NCBI RefSeq assembly: GCF_003148805.1
Contig: NZ_QGGX01000002.1
Location: 124,001 to 188,000 of the forward strand
Direction: 5' to 3'
Length of the DNA stretch: 64,000 nt
Source: Aminobacter sp. AP02
GTDB taxonomy: Bacteria; Pseudomonadota; Alphaproteobacteria; Rhizobiales; Rhizobiaceae
Made by a program: the position numbers and the translations under genes. The notes beneath the pieces were generated by a model. The model worked only from the letters and a program-made list of their open reading frames with translations. It was not told the DNA's origin and ran no database searches. Of this stretch, positions 1-7,999 are shown one piece after another; positions within the stretch are counted from its first letter, which is position 1, and each line of letters begins with the position of its first letter.

Positions 1-316
1 CCGATGCGCTGTCGAACATCATGGCGACGACTTCCGCAGTACCGTCGCCGACTGACGTAAAGCCAGCGGAAATGTGCATCGACGTGCCGGCACGTGCTTC
101 GCGCAGGAAGCGTATGTGCATGGTCCTGATAGCCAACGTCGTATCGGAGCCGGGCGCGAACAGGCGGGGCAGACCGGAAAGCCCGAATAGCATGGCGGCG
201 GCTTCCACGCAGCGCGCCACATAAAAGCGCGTGTTCATGTGGCCCATCTCGTCGCATTCCCAGGTGGCGACGCCGCCACGCCAGACATCGCGCAGCCCCG
301 ATGTGCTTGCCGTCAT
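1..316 (-). CDS. Thioesterase family protein (hotdog fold), C-terminus beyond window
   Basis: The frame is open from an ATG at 316 to the window edge, giving 105 visible residues. A GGAGGA ribosome binding site lies just upstream (plus-strand 322-327). Residues 19-36 read WECDEMGHMNTRFYVARC, the N-terminal hotdog motif of 4-hydroxybenzoyl-CoA/acyl-CoA thioesterases, with Asp22 and the D-x-x-G-H core. The enzyme would hydrolyse an acyl-CoA or acyl-ACP thioester in the cytoplasm; the substrate cannot be read from the sequence. It is transcribed away from the copper cassette on the other strand. The fold assignment is firm; whether a second hotdog domain follows is unknown because the gene is cut by the window. 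Confidence 0.8.
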   Translation of the reverse strand, partial: MTASTSGLRDVWRGGVATWECDEMGHMNTRFYVARCVEAAAMLFGLSGLPRLFAPGSDTTLAIRTMHIRFLREARAGTSMHISAGFTSVGDGTAEVVAMMFDSAS

Positions 317-522
317 GGCCTTCCTCCGGTTCCTGATGCGATCAGGCTAGCGGCGGTGACGGGCAGGCTCATCGTCGCATCGGACGATGCCAGGGGCACG
401 GCAATGTCGGGTTCTCGACCGGTTCAATGCGCCAGATCAAAGAATATGTCGCAGTATCGGCTAATTTCGCGGCCATGCCGTCGATGCTATGAACGGCCCA
501 TTGAAGCTGAAGGTCACGACGC

Positions 523-903
523 TTGGTCGGATATCGCCGCAAGGGAGCAGGGTTTGGGGTCGCGCTTGCCGCGGCGCTGATGCTCATCCTGCAGACGGTG
601 GCCGGCGCCGTGGCGCTCGGGCAGGGCACACCGCCGCTCGATATCTTCGGCAACCCGCTCTGCATCAGCTCGGCAGGCGGGCACACCGCGCCGGCTAAAA
701 GCGAACATCCGAGCCTGCCGGAATGCTGCACGCTCGGCTGCAACATGACGTCTGCGGCGTTCTCCACGCCGCCCGAAGGCGTGGCGTTGGCGACAGCGTT
801 GCCCGTCGAGCTGGTCGTTCGGTTTCCCGCGACATGGCTCGACCTTTCGACGGCGCCAAAATATGCTCCCGGCAATCCGCGCGCGCCGCCACTGGCAGCC
901 TGA
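523..903 (+). CDS. DUF2946 family secreted/membrane-anchored protein
   Basis: A 126-residue protein with a basic N-terminus and a hydrophobic segment at about 11-34 (signal peptide or anchor), then a short region with potential metal ligands: Cys47, His54, His62, and a CCTLGC cluster at 68-73 followed by Met75. This matches DUF2946, a poorly characterised family often next to copper-handling genes. The start is uncertain. TTG at 523 gives the full hydrophobic leader and has an AAGG about ten bases upstream; the first in-frame ATG is at 580. It precedes the PCu(A)C and CopC-CopD genes, so a role in copper handling is inferred from context, not shown. Confidence 0.65.
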   Translation: MVGYRRKGAGFGVALAAALMLILQTVAGAVALGQGTPPLDIFGNPLCISSAGGHTAPAKSEHPSLPECCTLGCNMTSAAFSTPPEGVALATALPVELVVRFPATWLDLSTAPKYAPGNPRAPPLAA

Positions 904-995
904 CCTTGCCTGCCGCGCGTGACCGCGCGGATCTCGCTACCAAAACGAACATTGCGCCACGCGCATTGGCGCCGCATATCATGTTGGAGAATCCA

Positions 996-1523
996 ATGAC
1001 CACTTCCGCTCGCGCCTTCGCGCGTCCGTCTTTCCGCAGCATCGAAGAGCGCCTTGGCATGGTCGTCCTTGCCGCGATGCTGCTGTTTGCCTCGACCCAC
1101 GCCTTCGCCCATGGCTTCAAGGTTGGGGATCTCGAGATCGGCCACCCCTGGTCGCGCGCAACGCCTGCCGGCGCCAAGGTCGCGGCCGGCTATCTGACCG
1201 TCAAGAACAACGGCAGCCAGCCGGACCGGCTGGTCTCGATCCAGTCCGACGTCTCCGACAAGGCCGAGATCCATGAGATGGCGGTCGATGCCAAGGGCGT
1301 TATGACCATGCGCCAGATCACCGGCGGCGTCGAAATCCCAGCCGGCGGCGAAGTCGCATTCAAGCCGGGCGCCTATCACATCATGTTCATGGGCCTGAAG
1401 GCGCCGGTGAAGGAAGGCGAAAAATTCTCCGGCACGCTGACCTTCGAGAAGGCGGGCACGGTGACGGTCGAGTTCCAGGCCGACAAGATGGGCGGCCAGA
1501 GCCAAGACCACTCCGGCCACTAA
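996..1523 (+). CDS. Periplasmic copper chaperone PCu(A)C
   Basis: A 175-residue protein whose segment 21-38 is a signal peptide. The mature part has the PCu(A)C core: GHPWSRATPAG at 49-59, His93-x-Met95, Met105 and His128-x-Met130, the H-M-M-H-x-M ligand set that binds Cu(I). The family delivers copper to the Cu(A) centre of cytochrome c oxidase in the periplasm. The ATG at 996 is chosen because the protein begins with a normal signal peptide and TTGGAGAA lies upstream; an upstream in-frame extension to 723 overlaps the previous gene and has no signal peptide. The His-rich C-terminus (DHSGH) could add metal binding. Three bases separate it from the CopC-CopD gene, so they are probably cotranscribed. 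Confidence 0.93.
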   Translation: MTTSARAFARPSFRSIEERLGMVVLAAMLLFASTHAFAHGFKVGDLEIGHPWSRATPAGAKVAAGYLTVKNNGSQPDRLVSIQSDVSDKAEIHEMAVDAKGVMTMRQITGGVEIPAGGEVAFKPGAYHIMFMGLKAPVKEGEKFSGTLTFEKAGTVTVEFQADKMGGQSQDHSGH

Positions 1524-1526
1524 GAG

Positions 1527-3158
1527 ATGGGCGCGGACAAGCCACTGCCTCGCCGTGGCAGCCTCGTGCTGCCCGATGGCGTACGCCGGTGGCTTGCTGG
1601 CCTGATGCTTGCGGCTGCTGCCCTCGTCGGCGCTACGGCAGCGGCAAGCGCCCATGCCTCCCTCATTCGTTCGACACCTGTCGAAGGCGCTGTCGTCGGG
1701 CAGATGCCGGCGCAAATCATGCTGACATTCAGCGAGCCGGTGACCCCGCTGGTGGTCTTGCTCATGCGTCCGGACGGCCGCTCCGACCGGCTCGAGGGCG
1801 TTGACTCCGGTGACGGTGTCGGTGTCGACTTGCCGGCGACGGATATGCCTGATGGCACTTATCTGCTGTCGTGGCGGGTGGTGTCCTCAGACGGGCATCC
1901 CGTCGGCGGTACCGTGACATTTTCGGTGGGCTCTGCGAGCGCGACGGCGCCGGCGATGCCAGTCGCGGCCGACGAGAGGCTGCGCGCGGCACTTTGGGCT
2001 GCAAAGCTCGCGCTCTATCTCGGGTTTTTCTTTGGTGCAGGCAGCGCCTTTGCCTCGTGCTGGCTCACGCCGAAAACCCGCCATGGCGCTGGCGCTGCCA
2101 CCGCATTCACCATTCTCGGCCTTGTCGCTGCACCGGTGTCGTTCGGCCTGCAAGGACTCGATGCGCTCGGCGCACCACTAGGCTTGTTCGGCCAGTCGCT
2201 GGCCTGGCAGGCTGCGGCTGCGACCAGCTATGGCTTCACCGCGGCAATCGCCTTCATTGCATTGGCGCTCGCGCTGCTGGCGCTGGTTGCCGAAGCAGGA
2301 TTGGCGCGCTTGATGTCGCTGGCTGCGCTCGCCGGCGTGGGTTTCGCATTCGCGGCCAGCGGTCATGCCAGCGCCGCTGCGCCGCAATGGCTGGCACGGC
2401 CGATGGTCTTCGTCCATGGCGTGGGGATCGCATTCTGGCTTGGCGCGCTCCTGCCTCTCGGTCTCAGCCTCCGCCAAACCCCTGATGCCTCCGAGGCGCT
2501 GCGGCGTTTCTCCGCGACGATACCTTACGTGTTCGCCGCCCTGATCGGGGCGGGCATCGTGCTCGCGCTGATCCAGGTCGGCAGTTTCGCGGCCCTTTGG
2601 CAAACCGCCTATGGCGAGTTGCTGATGGCCAAGCTTGCCTTAGTCACGCCGCTGCTTTTGCTTGCGGTCGTCAATCGCTGGCGGCTGACCAAGCCGGCAC
2701 TGGCCGAACAAGCAGATGCGCAGCGCCGCTTGGCGCGAAACATCGCGGCCGAGGCGCTGCTGATGGTGGCGATTCTTGGCGTGGTCGCCGGCTTCCGCTT
2801 CACCCCGCCACCGCGTGTTCTCGCTGTCGAAGCGGCCGAACCAGCGTCGATCCACATCCATACCGCCGATGCCATGGCCGAACTCAGCATCACGCCCGGC
2901 CACACCGGCAAGGTATCCGCCTCGATCGTGGTGATGACCGGCGATTTCGGACCGCTCGATGCGGAGAGCGTCGTCCTGCGGCTCGGCCACCTGGACGCGG
3001 CGGAAATCACGGCCAGCGCATACAAACCCGGCGACGGCACCTGGCGGGTCGACAATATCGACCTGCCAATGCCGGGAAAGTGGACGGTGTCGATCGATAT
3101 CGGAATTTCCGGGGCACAACGGACATCGCTTGCCGGAGATGTCACCATCCGGCCATAG
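1527..3158 (+). CDS. CopC-CopD fusion copper resistance/import protein (YcnJ-like)
   Basis: A 543-residue fusion. Residues 1-42 are a signal peptide ending ASA, so the mature protein starts at His43. With Asp122 and His124 (SSDGHPVGG) this rebuilds the Cu(II) site of CopC, in which the free N-terminal histidine is a ligand. Residues about 150-430 hold roughly eight hydrophobic segments of the CopD domain. Residues about 440-543 form a periplasmic beta-rich tail as in Bacillus YcnJ. CopCD/YcnJ proteins take copper across the inner membrane. It starts three bases after the PCu(A)C stop. Direction of transport (uptake or tolerance) is not decided by the sequence. Confidence 0.92.
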   Translation: MGADKPLPRRGSLVLPDGVRRWLAGLMLAAAALVGATAAASAHASLIRSTPVEGAVVGQMPAQIMLTFSEPVTPLVVLLMRPDGRSDRLEGVDSGDGVGVDLPATDMPDGTYLLSWRVVSSDGHPVGGTVTFSVGSASATAPAMPVAADERLRAALWAAKLALYLGFFFGAGSAFASCWLTPKTRHGAGAATAFTILGLVAAPVSFGLQGLDALGAPLGLFGQSLAWQAAAATSYGFTAAIAFIALALALLALVAEAGLARLMSLAALAGVGFAFAASGHASAAAPQWLARPMVFVHGVGIAFWLGALLPLGLSLRQTPDASEALRRFSATIPYVFAALIGAGIVLALIQVGSFAALWQTAYGELLMAKLALVTPLLLLAVVNRWRLTKPALAEQADAQRRLARNIAAEALLMVAILGVVAGFRFTPPPRVLAVEAAEPASIHIHTADAMAELSITPGHTGKVSASIVVMTGDFGPLDAESVVLRLGHLDAAEITASAYKPGDGTWRVDNIDLPMPGKWTVSIDIGISGAQRTSLAGDVTIRP

Positions 3159-3329
3159 TGCCGGTTCGCGGGCAGGGCCTGCCTCTGGCAGCACGCGACT
3201 GGCAGTGCCGCGCCGCAGCTTCAGAGTTTCGCATTCCGGTTGCGAATCCGGCGCATATCTCCCACAAATGGTGTCTGGAGTGTCCTTTGCGCACCGAACG
3301 CGCGGCGCTCCAGGGCGAAGGGAGCAGGC

Positions 3330-3881
3330 ATGGCCGAGGGAAAGACCAAGCGTTTCGACGCGACGCTGGTAGCGTTGCGCGGCATTCTGATCGTGGCCGC
3401 CGCACTGGTGGCGTTCTTCTATCCCGTTCAGGCGGTGCAAGTTCTGGTCATGGTCGGCGGCGGGCTTTTGCTCGTCGATGGCATCTTGGGGTTGGCGACG
3501 ATCGACTATGCGGCGCCGCGAACAACCGGCCACTGGCTGGCGCTCGCCCGCAACCTCTTGTCCATCGCGGCCGGCGTGATCGTCTTGTGCAGCGGCTTGC
3601 TCGTCAGCGTCTTCACTTTGACTTTCCTGGCCCGACTTGTCGGGTTGCTCGCTCTGCTCGTCGGGCTGATCGAGATGGCATCGAGCTTCCTCGGCAGCGA
3701 CCGCCAGACGCGGCTGTGGCCGACCCTGGTGGGCGGCGCTGTCTATGCCGCCTTCGGCCTGGCGCTGATGTTCGTGCCGCTGACAAGCGCTTCGACGCTG
3801 ATGCGCATCGCCACCATCCTGATGCTGCTCTACGCCTTGCTTTTGCTCTATCGGGCCTGGCGCATCCGCACCGCCGTTTGA
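3330..3881 (+). CDS. HdeD/DUF308-like membrane protein
   Basis: A 183-residue protein with about six hydrophobic segments and short polar loops, with the pattern of the DUF308/HdeD family (E. coli HdeD is an acid-stress membrane protein). The ATG at 3330 is preceded by GAAGGGAG at ideal distance; an extension to 3240 is unlikely. It lies about 170 bases downstream of copCD on the same strand, and its end is next to the convergent deacetylase gene (stop at 3882). No catalytic motif is visible. Its function in this organism is unknown. Confidence 0.75.
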   Translation: MAEGKTKRFDATLVALRGILIVAAALVAFFYPVQAVQVLVMVGGGLLLVDGILGLATIDYAAPRTTGHWLALARNLLSIAAGVIVLCSGLLVSVFTLTFLARLVGLLALLVGLIEMASSFLGSDRQTRLWPTLVGGAVYAAFGLALMFVPLTSASTLMRIATILMLLYALLLLYRAWRIRTAV

Positions 3882-4907
3882 TCAGTTCGTGCCGGCAAAG
3901 CTGGTGAGGAAGGCGGTCAAATTATCGCCCAGGGCGTCGCAGAGGTAGCCGCCTTCCTGGACGATGACGGTGGGCAAGCCAAGCTTGGCGATCGCCTCGG
4001 CGATGCGCGAAAAGCCTGACGTTGTCACCGACAGCCCGCCGAACGGGTCGCCTTCGAAGGCGTCGAGCCCCAGCGCCACGACGAGCGCGTCGGGGGCGAA
4101 GGCCCGGATGCGGCGATTGGCATGGCCGAGGGCTTCGAGGAACTCGGCGTCGCCCGATTTGCGCGGCAAGGGCAGGTTGCAGTTGTAGCCGAGGCCGGCA
4201 CCTTCGCCGCGCTCGTCGGCGTGGCCCCAAAAGAAGGGGTAGAAGCGGCTCGGGTCGGCATGCAGCGACACGGTCAACACGTCGGCCCTGTTGTAGAAGA
4301 TACCTTGCGTGCCATTGCCGTGATGGAGGTCGACATCGAGGATGGCCACGCGCGCGGCCGTGGCGCGCAGCCGTTGCGCGGCGATGGCCGAATTGTTGAA
4401 GAAGCAAAAGCCGCCCGCGACATCGGCAAAGGCGTGGTGGCCGGGCGGGCGGCACAGCGCATAGGCCGCTGGCTCGCCTGAAAGCACGGCCTCGGTGGCA
4501 GCTACAGCACTCCAGGCGCTCCAGCACGCGCTTTCGAAGGTTTCGGCCGAGATCGGGCACGCCGTGTCGGCCATGTGATAGCCGGCCTGGCCAGCGGCGC
4601 CCGCCGGATAGGTACCATTGCGGGCGATCGGGTGGATGTTGGGAATGACTTCGGCCGAGGCGCCTTCCATGCGCTGCCAGCGTTCGAATATGTGGGTCAG
4701 GAACTCGATATATTCCGGCGTGTGGACCGCGGCGATCGGTCCAAGGCCGTAATTTGCCGGGCGATGGATCGCGGAGCCTGCGCCGCGCGCGCCCAAAAGC
4801 AGGCGCTCGACACGCTCGGGCTGTTCCGGATTGGGCTTCTGCGCGCCCATCGACAGGAAGGCCTTGGGGTCGTGGCGTTTCTGCTCTGCGGCGTAGAAGG
4901 TCTTCAT
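3882..4907 (-). CDS. Histone deacetylase / acetylpolyamine amidohydrolase family protein
   Basis: A 341-residue zinc deacetylase of the arginase/HDAC fold. Visible catalytic parts: PPGHHAF (His157, His158), LDVDLHHGNGTQ at 190-201 with Zn ligands Asp193 and His195, third ligand Asp282 in LDAFEGDP, and Tyr321 in EGGY. Bacterial members remove acetyl groups from polyamines or other small acetylated amines, or from protein lysines; the substrate is open. The ATG at 4907 is supported by GGAG upstream and by overlap with the TGA of the acetyltransferase gene (A-T-G-A at 4907-4904), which suggests translational coupling. It converges with the HdeD-like gene, whose stop ends at 3881. Confidence 0.93.
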   Translation of the reverse strand: MKTFYAAEQKRHDPKAFLSMGAQKPNPEQPERVERLLLGARGAGSAIHRPANYGLGPIAAVHTPEYIEFLTHIFERWQRMEGASAEVIPNIHPIARNGTYPAGAAGQAGYHMADTACPISAETFESACWSAWSAVAATEAVLSGEPAAYALCRPPGHHAFADVAGGFCFFNNSAIAAQRLRATAARVAILDVDLHHGNGTQGIFYNRADVLTVSLHADPSRFYPFFWGHADERGEGAGLGYNCNLPLPRKSGDAEFLEALGHANRRIRAFAPDALVVALGLDAFEGDPFGGLSVTTSGFSRIAEAIAKLGLPTVIVQEGGYLCDALGDNLTAFLTSFAGTN

Positions 4908-5412
4908 TTCGGCTCCGGGATGGCTTCGCTCAATGCTGTGAAAGTCCGTTCGTCGGCAATGTAGGAGCGCTGGTCGCTCGTCCATTCAAAACCGAGCCGG
5001 GCATAGAAGTCGCGCGCACGCGGCTTGGCCTCGTCCACCGCGAGTCTCATGTAGACGCCGGCTCGGTCTTGGGATCGCCTTGCCACCGTAAAAGGCGCTC
5101 GCCAATGCCGAGGCTGCGGAACTGCCCGTCCACGAAGAGGTCCTGCACAAACACGCCAGGACGGCCATACCAGCTCGAAAAAATCGGGAAAAACAGGCAC
5201 ATGCCGGCGAATGCGCCGTCGGCCTCGGCAATGACCGCCTCAAAGGCCGGGTTTTCGCCGAAACCGAAGCGCTGGAGGTCGGCCTCGGTGCATGCCACCT
5301 CGTTGGCCTCGCCGACATGGCCGGCAAGGTCGAGGATCGCTTGCATCAGCTGCGGCACGTCGTGAGAATTCGCCGAGCGAATGGTGACGGCTGGTCGGGT
5401 GGTGATGCTCAT
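4904..5412 (-). pseudogene. GNAT N-acetyltransferase, broken by an apparent 1-base deletion
   Basis: Starting at ATG 5412 (GGAAAA upstream) one frame encodes a GNAT N-terminal half up to RSLGIGERLLRW, containing the acetyl-CoA binding motif V-F-V-x-x-x-F-R-S-L-G-I-G. The frame then runs into a stop at 5047. The conserved C-terminal half (ARRSQDRAGVYMRLAV, then DFYARLGFEWTSD) is in another frame and ends in TGA at 4906-4904. The switch falls near 5075-5095, and the span is one base short of 170 codons, so a one-base loss explains it. As read, the gene makes no full enzyme. The TGA overlaps the deacetylase ATG. A sequencing error cannot be excluded. Confidence 0.8.
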
Positions 5413-5515
5413 TTTTCCAATTCTGCCTGGACGCGGAATTGACAGCATTCGAGCGGCGGTAGCGAGGGAAAACAGCTCCTGGCCGCAAGGATCCTGCCGC
5501 CATGGCCCGATGGGT

Positions 5516-5902
5516 CTACGCCTCGACGAGCTTCAATCGCTTGTCGAAGACGCCAAGCACGCGGGCCAACTCATGGCCGCGCTTGAGGATCAGTCCGCCA
5601 GCGGCAACGACGCTGAACGCGCCCTGCTTGCGGGCGAGCTTCGGGTCCTTGACGATCTGGAATAGCGGGGTTTCGCTGGTGCGGCGGAAAACCGAGAAGA
5701 CGGCGCGGTCGCTGAGATGGTCGATCGCGTAGTCACGCCACTCGTTGGCGGCGACCATTCGTCCGTAGAGCCTGAGAATCTGGTCGAGTTCGCGTCGTTC
5801 GAAAGCCACCGGGAGGTCCTGGCGCTCCCTGCGGGCCTCATGGAGCGGGATTAAAACCGCGGATGGCTCTCCATCCTCCGCCCCAGCGCCGCGATCAATC
5901 AT
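5516..5902 (-). CDS. DUF2794 domain-containing protein
   Basis: A 128-residue soluble protein matching DUF2794, a family found almost only in Alphaproteobacteria. Recognisable segments are FERRELDQILRLYGRMV near residues 37-53, WRDYAIDHLSDRAVFSVFRR, and P-L-F-Q-I-V-K-D-P-K-L. The ATG at 5902 has AAGGGAA upstream; a TTG one codon earlier at 5905 is possible. No enzyme motif or membrane segment is visible and the biochemical role is unknown. It stands alone on the minus strand, with about 100 bases to the frameshifted GNAT gene and a long non-coding stretch upstream. Confidence 0.85.
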   Translation of the reverse strand: MIDRGAGAEDGEPSAVLIPLHEARRERQDLPVAFERRELDQILRLYGRMVAANEWRDYAIDHLSDRAVFSVFRRTSETPLFQIVKDPKLARKQGAFSVVAAGGLILKRGHELARVLGVFDKRLKLVEA

Positions 5903-6282
5903 CAATCGTTCCCTTGCAGAATACGACTTCGGCTCGTGCGTGAGGCGTTTGCGCGTCTCATTGGTGCACGGCTAACAAAGAATCGCGCATTCAGACCCCA
6001 ATTGCAAGCCGCAGCCGCGAAGGATCGAATCGAAGGGCGCGCAAGCTTCCAGTTGCGGTAACGGTTGCAAGACAAACTGTTGGAATTGGTGATGACTCGC
6101 CACATTCCTGCCGTTTTTTATCCGCGCTGACGCCCCAATGTCCGACGAATTTACCCGTGTTGCCTGAGACGGTTCGGTCCGGCACCGGCTCGTAAACCCC
6201 AAGCCCCCCGCCCACGGGTCTGAGTCGGATCGAACCAACCTCGGTTCTGTTGCAGAGCCAGAGGCGACGATCCCAAAATCTG
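5903..6282. other. Non-coding stretch between DUF2794 and DUF1223 genes; possible sRNA locus
   Basis: About 380 bases with no credible protein-coding frame. It must hold the promoter of the DUF2794 gene (minus strand). Its right end runs straight into a strong plus-strand terminator at 6283-6320, although no plus-strand protein gene precedes it, so a non-coding transcript from this stretch is possible. A T-loop-like string near 6218-6235 does not sit in a tRNA-like fold. Confidence 0.4.
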
Positions 6283-6320
6283 AAGCCGACGTCTGGCCCC
6301 AAGTCGACGTCGGCTTTTTT
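6283..6320 (+). terminator. Strong intrinsic terminator
   Basis: An 11-base stem (AAGCCGACGTC at 6283-6293 with GACGTCGGCTT at 6306-6316), a 12-base loop and a run of six T on the plus strand. On the minus strand the same hairpin sits just after the DUF1223 stop and is followed by CAGATTTT, so it may also end that transcript. Confidence 0.8.
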
Positions 6321-6323
6321 GCG

Positions 6324-7082
6324 TCACAGAGCGGTCACCGGCTTGCGCACGACAGCTGCACCGAGGATCGGTCCAGGCAAGCCATCCTTGCCGACCGCCT
6401 GCAGCAGCACCGCGCAGCCGCCTTTCTTTTCCACCTCGCTCTTGGGCAGTTCAAAACGCTGCGCCTTGCCGTGCCACATGCCGGCTGTGTGCAGGTCGGT
6501 GACGGCGTTCCAGTAGGTGACGCTGCGACCCTTGTTTTCGCCCTTCTGCAGGTCGACGACCTGTGGCGGCTGGTAATGCACGACAACGACATGGGCGGCC
6601 TCGTTCGCCCCTTTGGCTTCACCGACGTCGATGGTGTAGGTGTCGCCATTGTCGGTGACCTTCAGGGCGACATTCATGCCCTGTCCGGTCTTGGCAAGGT
6701 TGTCGAGCGCTGCGGTGACTTCCTCGCGCTTGGCGCCATTGACATGGGTGCGGCCGTTGATGACCGCCTGGGGCGTGTAGACGGAGCGCGAGCCGAAGGC
6801 GCGCATATACGCATACTGACGTTCGGTGTTGTCTGTGCTGCCGAGCTTGTCCTGCCAGCCGAGATAATCCCAGTAGGTGACGTGATAGGCGAGCGCCACC
6901 ATGTCGTCCCTGGCGGCGAATTCGGCAAACAGCTCGTCGGCAGGTGGACAGGAGTTGCAGCCCTGGCTGGTGAAGAGCTCGATCACGCCGAGCGGGCGTG
7001 TCGGTTCGGCATCGGCCGCGCGCCCAAGCCCAACAAGGGCCAGCGCTACGGCTGCCAGCCGAAAATATCTGCGAAACTCCAT
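6324..7082 (-). CDS. DUF1223 domain-containing thioredoxin-fold secreted protein
   Basis: A 252-residue protein with a signal peptide (about 1-26) and, right after it, VIELFTSQGCNSCPPAD with a C-x-x-C pair at Cys42/Cys45, the hallmark of DUF1223. This is a thioredoxin-like family of unknown substrate. The position of the CxxC and the export signal suggest a periplasmic redox role, which is inference. The ATG at 7082 is taken as start, but a TTG at 7088 is better spaced from GAGGA and could be used. The gene ends a few bases from the 6283-6320 hairpin and is divergent from the ceramidase-family gene. Confidence 0.88.
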   Translation of the reverse strand: MEFRRYFRLAAVALALVGLGRAADAEPTRPLGVIELFTSQGCNSCPPADELFAEFAARDDMVALAYHVTYWDYLGWQDKLGSTDNTERQYAYMRAFGSRSVYTPQAVINGRTHVNGAKREEVTAALDNLAKTGQGMNVALKVTDNGDTYTIDVGEAKGANEAAHVVVVHYQPPQVVDLQKGENKGRSVTYWNAVTDLHTAGMWHGKAQRFELPKSEVEKKGGCAVLLQAVGKDGLPGPILGAAVVRKPVTAL

Positions 7083-7287
7083 GACCAATCCGCATCCTCA
7101 GCCGGCGTAACCGGCCTTTTTTGTGATTGCCGAAATATGTGGCAGATGCGCCCTTCAACGGGAAGTCACGTTGCGGTGAAAATTTGACAGGAGGCCGGTT
7201 CCGCAGCGTCACCTCGCAATGACGGAATTTCTTATCGGAAATACCCCGATCGGGTTAGAATTCGCAAACCGGCGGGGGAAGCTTTTG

Positions 7288-7986
7288 ATGCTGGAACAAT
7301 TCAGCCAACATCTCGACCTTTATTGCGAGCGCACGGATATCGGGCTCTGGGCCGAACCGCTCAACGCGTTGAGCAATCTTGCTTTTTTCGCGGCGGGTCT
7401 GTGGGGCGTCTACGAAGCCCGGCGGCGCAATGCCGGAGCTTTCGCCGAAGTGCTGGGTTGGTGGGTGGTAGCTATCGGCATAGGCTCGACGCTGTTCCAC
7501 ACCTTCGCCACCGAAGGCACGAAATGGGCCGACATCATCCCCATCGCCGGCTTCACGCTTGCCTATACGTTGTTCAATCTTCGTCGTTTCGCCGGCATGG
7601 GCTGGCCGAAGGCGCTTGCCATCTTCCTCGGCTTCTACATCGCCGTCGGTTTCCTCACCTACATGGTTCCAGGCTGGCTGCGCGAGGCGTCCAACGGAAC
7701 CACGGGCTATCTGCCGCCGTTCCTGGCGCTGGTCTTCTTCGGTGGCCTGGTCATCGCCGCAGGGAGCCGCGCCGGCTGGTACAACATCGTCGCCGCGGGG
7801 ATTTTCCTCGGTTCCATCACCTTCAGGGTTGTTGATCCGCTGGTCTGCGCCGCCTTCCCGCTCGGCTCGCATTTCATGTGGCACGTGCTCAACGGACTTA
7901 TGCTCGGTGTGCTGCTGGCCGCGACCACGCGGTATGGGCATCCCCGGCCAGGGAGCCGGGCTGGCATGCAGGCCGTGAGCGCGTGA
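7288..7986 (+). CDS. Ceramidase-family (CREST superfamily) membrane protein
   Basis: A 232-residue multispanning protein. DLYCERTDIGLWAEPLNALS near the N-terminus, GSTLFHTFATEGTKWADIIP in the middle and HFMWHVLNGLMLG near the C-terminus give the conserved Ser/His/Asp/His/His set of alkaline ceramidases and related CREST metal hydrolases. In bacteria the substrate is unproven; an amide-lipid hydrolase is plausible. The ATG at 7288 has GGGGGAAG upstream and leaves the conserved motif near the N-terminus; an in-frame ATG at 7219 would add 23 unconserved residues. It is divergent from the DUF1223 gene and convergent with zapE. Confidence 0.82.
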   Translation: MLEQFSQHLDLYCERTDIGLWAEPLNALSNLAFFAAGLWGVYEARRRNAGAFAEVLGWWVVAIGIGSTLFHTFATEGTKWADIIPIAGFTLAYTLFNLRRFAGMGWPKALAIFLGFYIAVGFLTYMVPGWLREASNGTTGYLPPFLALVFFGGLVIAAGSRAGWYNIVAAGIFLGSITFRVVDPLVCAAFPLGSHFMWHVLNGLMLGVLLAATTRYGHPRPGSRAGMQAVSA

Positions 7987-7999
7987 AGGGGCGCCGGGT

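Noticed and set aside
6215-6240. GGTTCGATCC on the minus strand, resembling a tRNA T-loop
   Set aside because: The flanking bases do not form the five-base T-stem and there is no cloverleaf around it.
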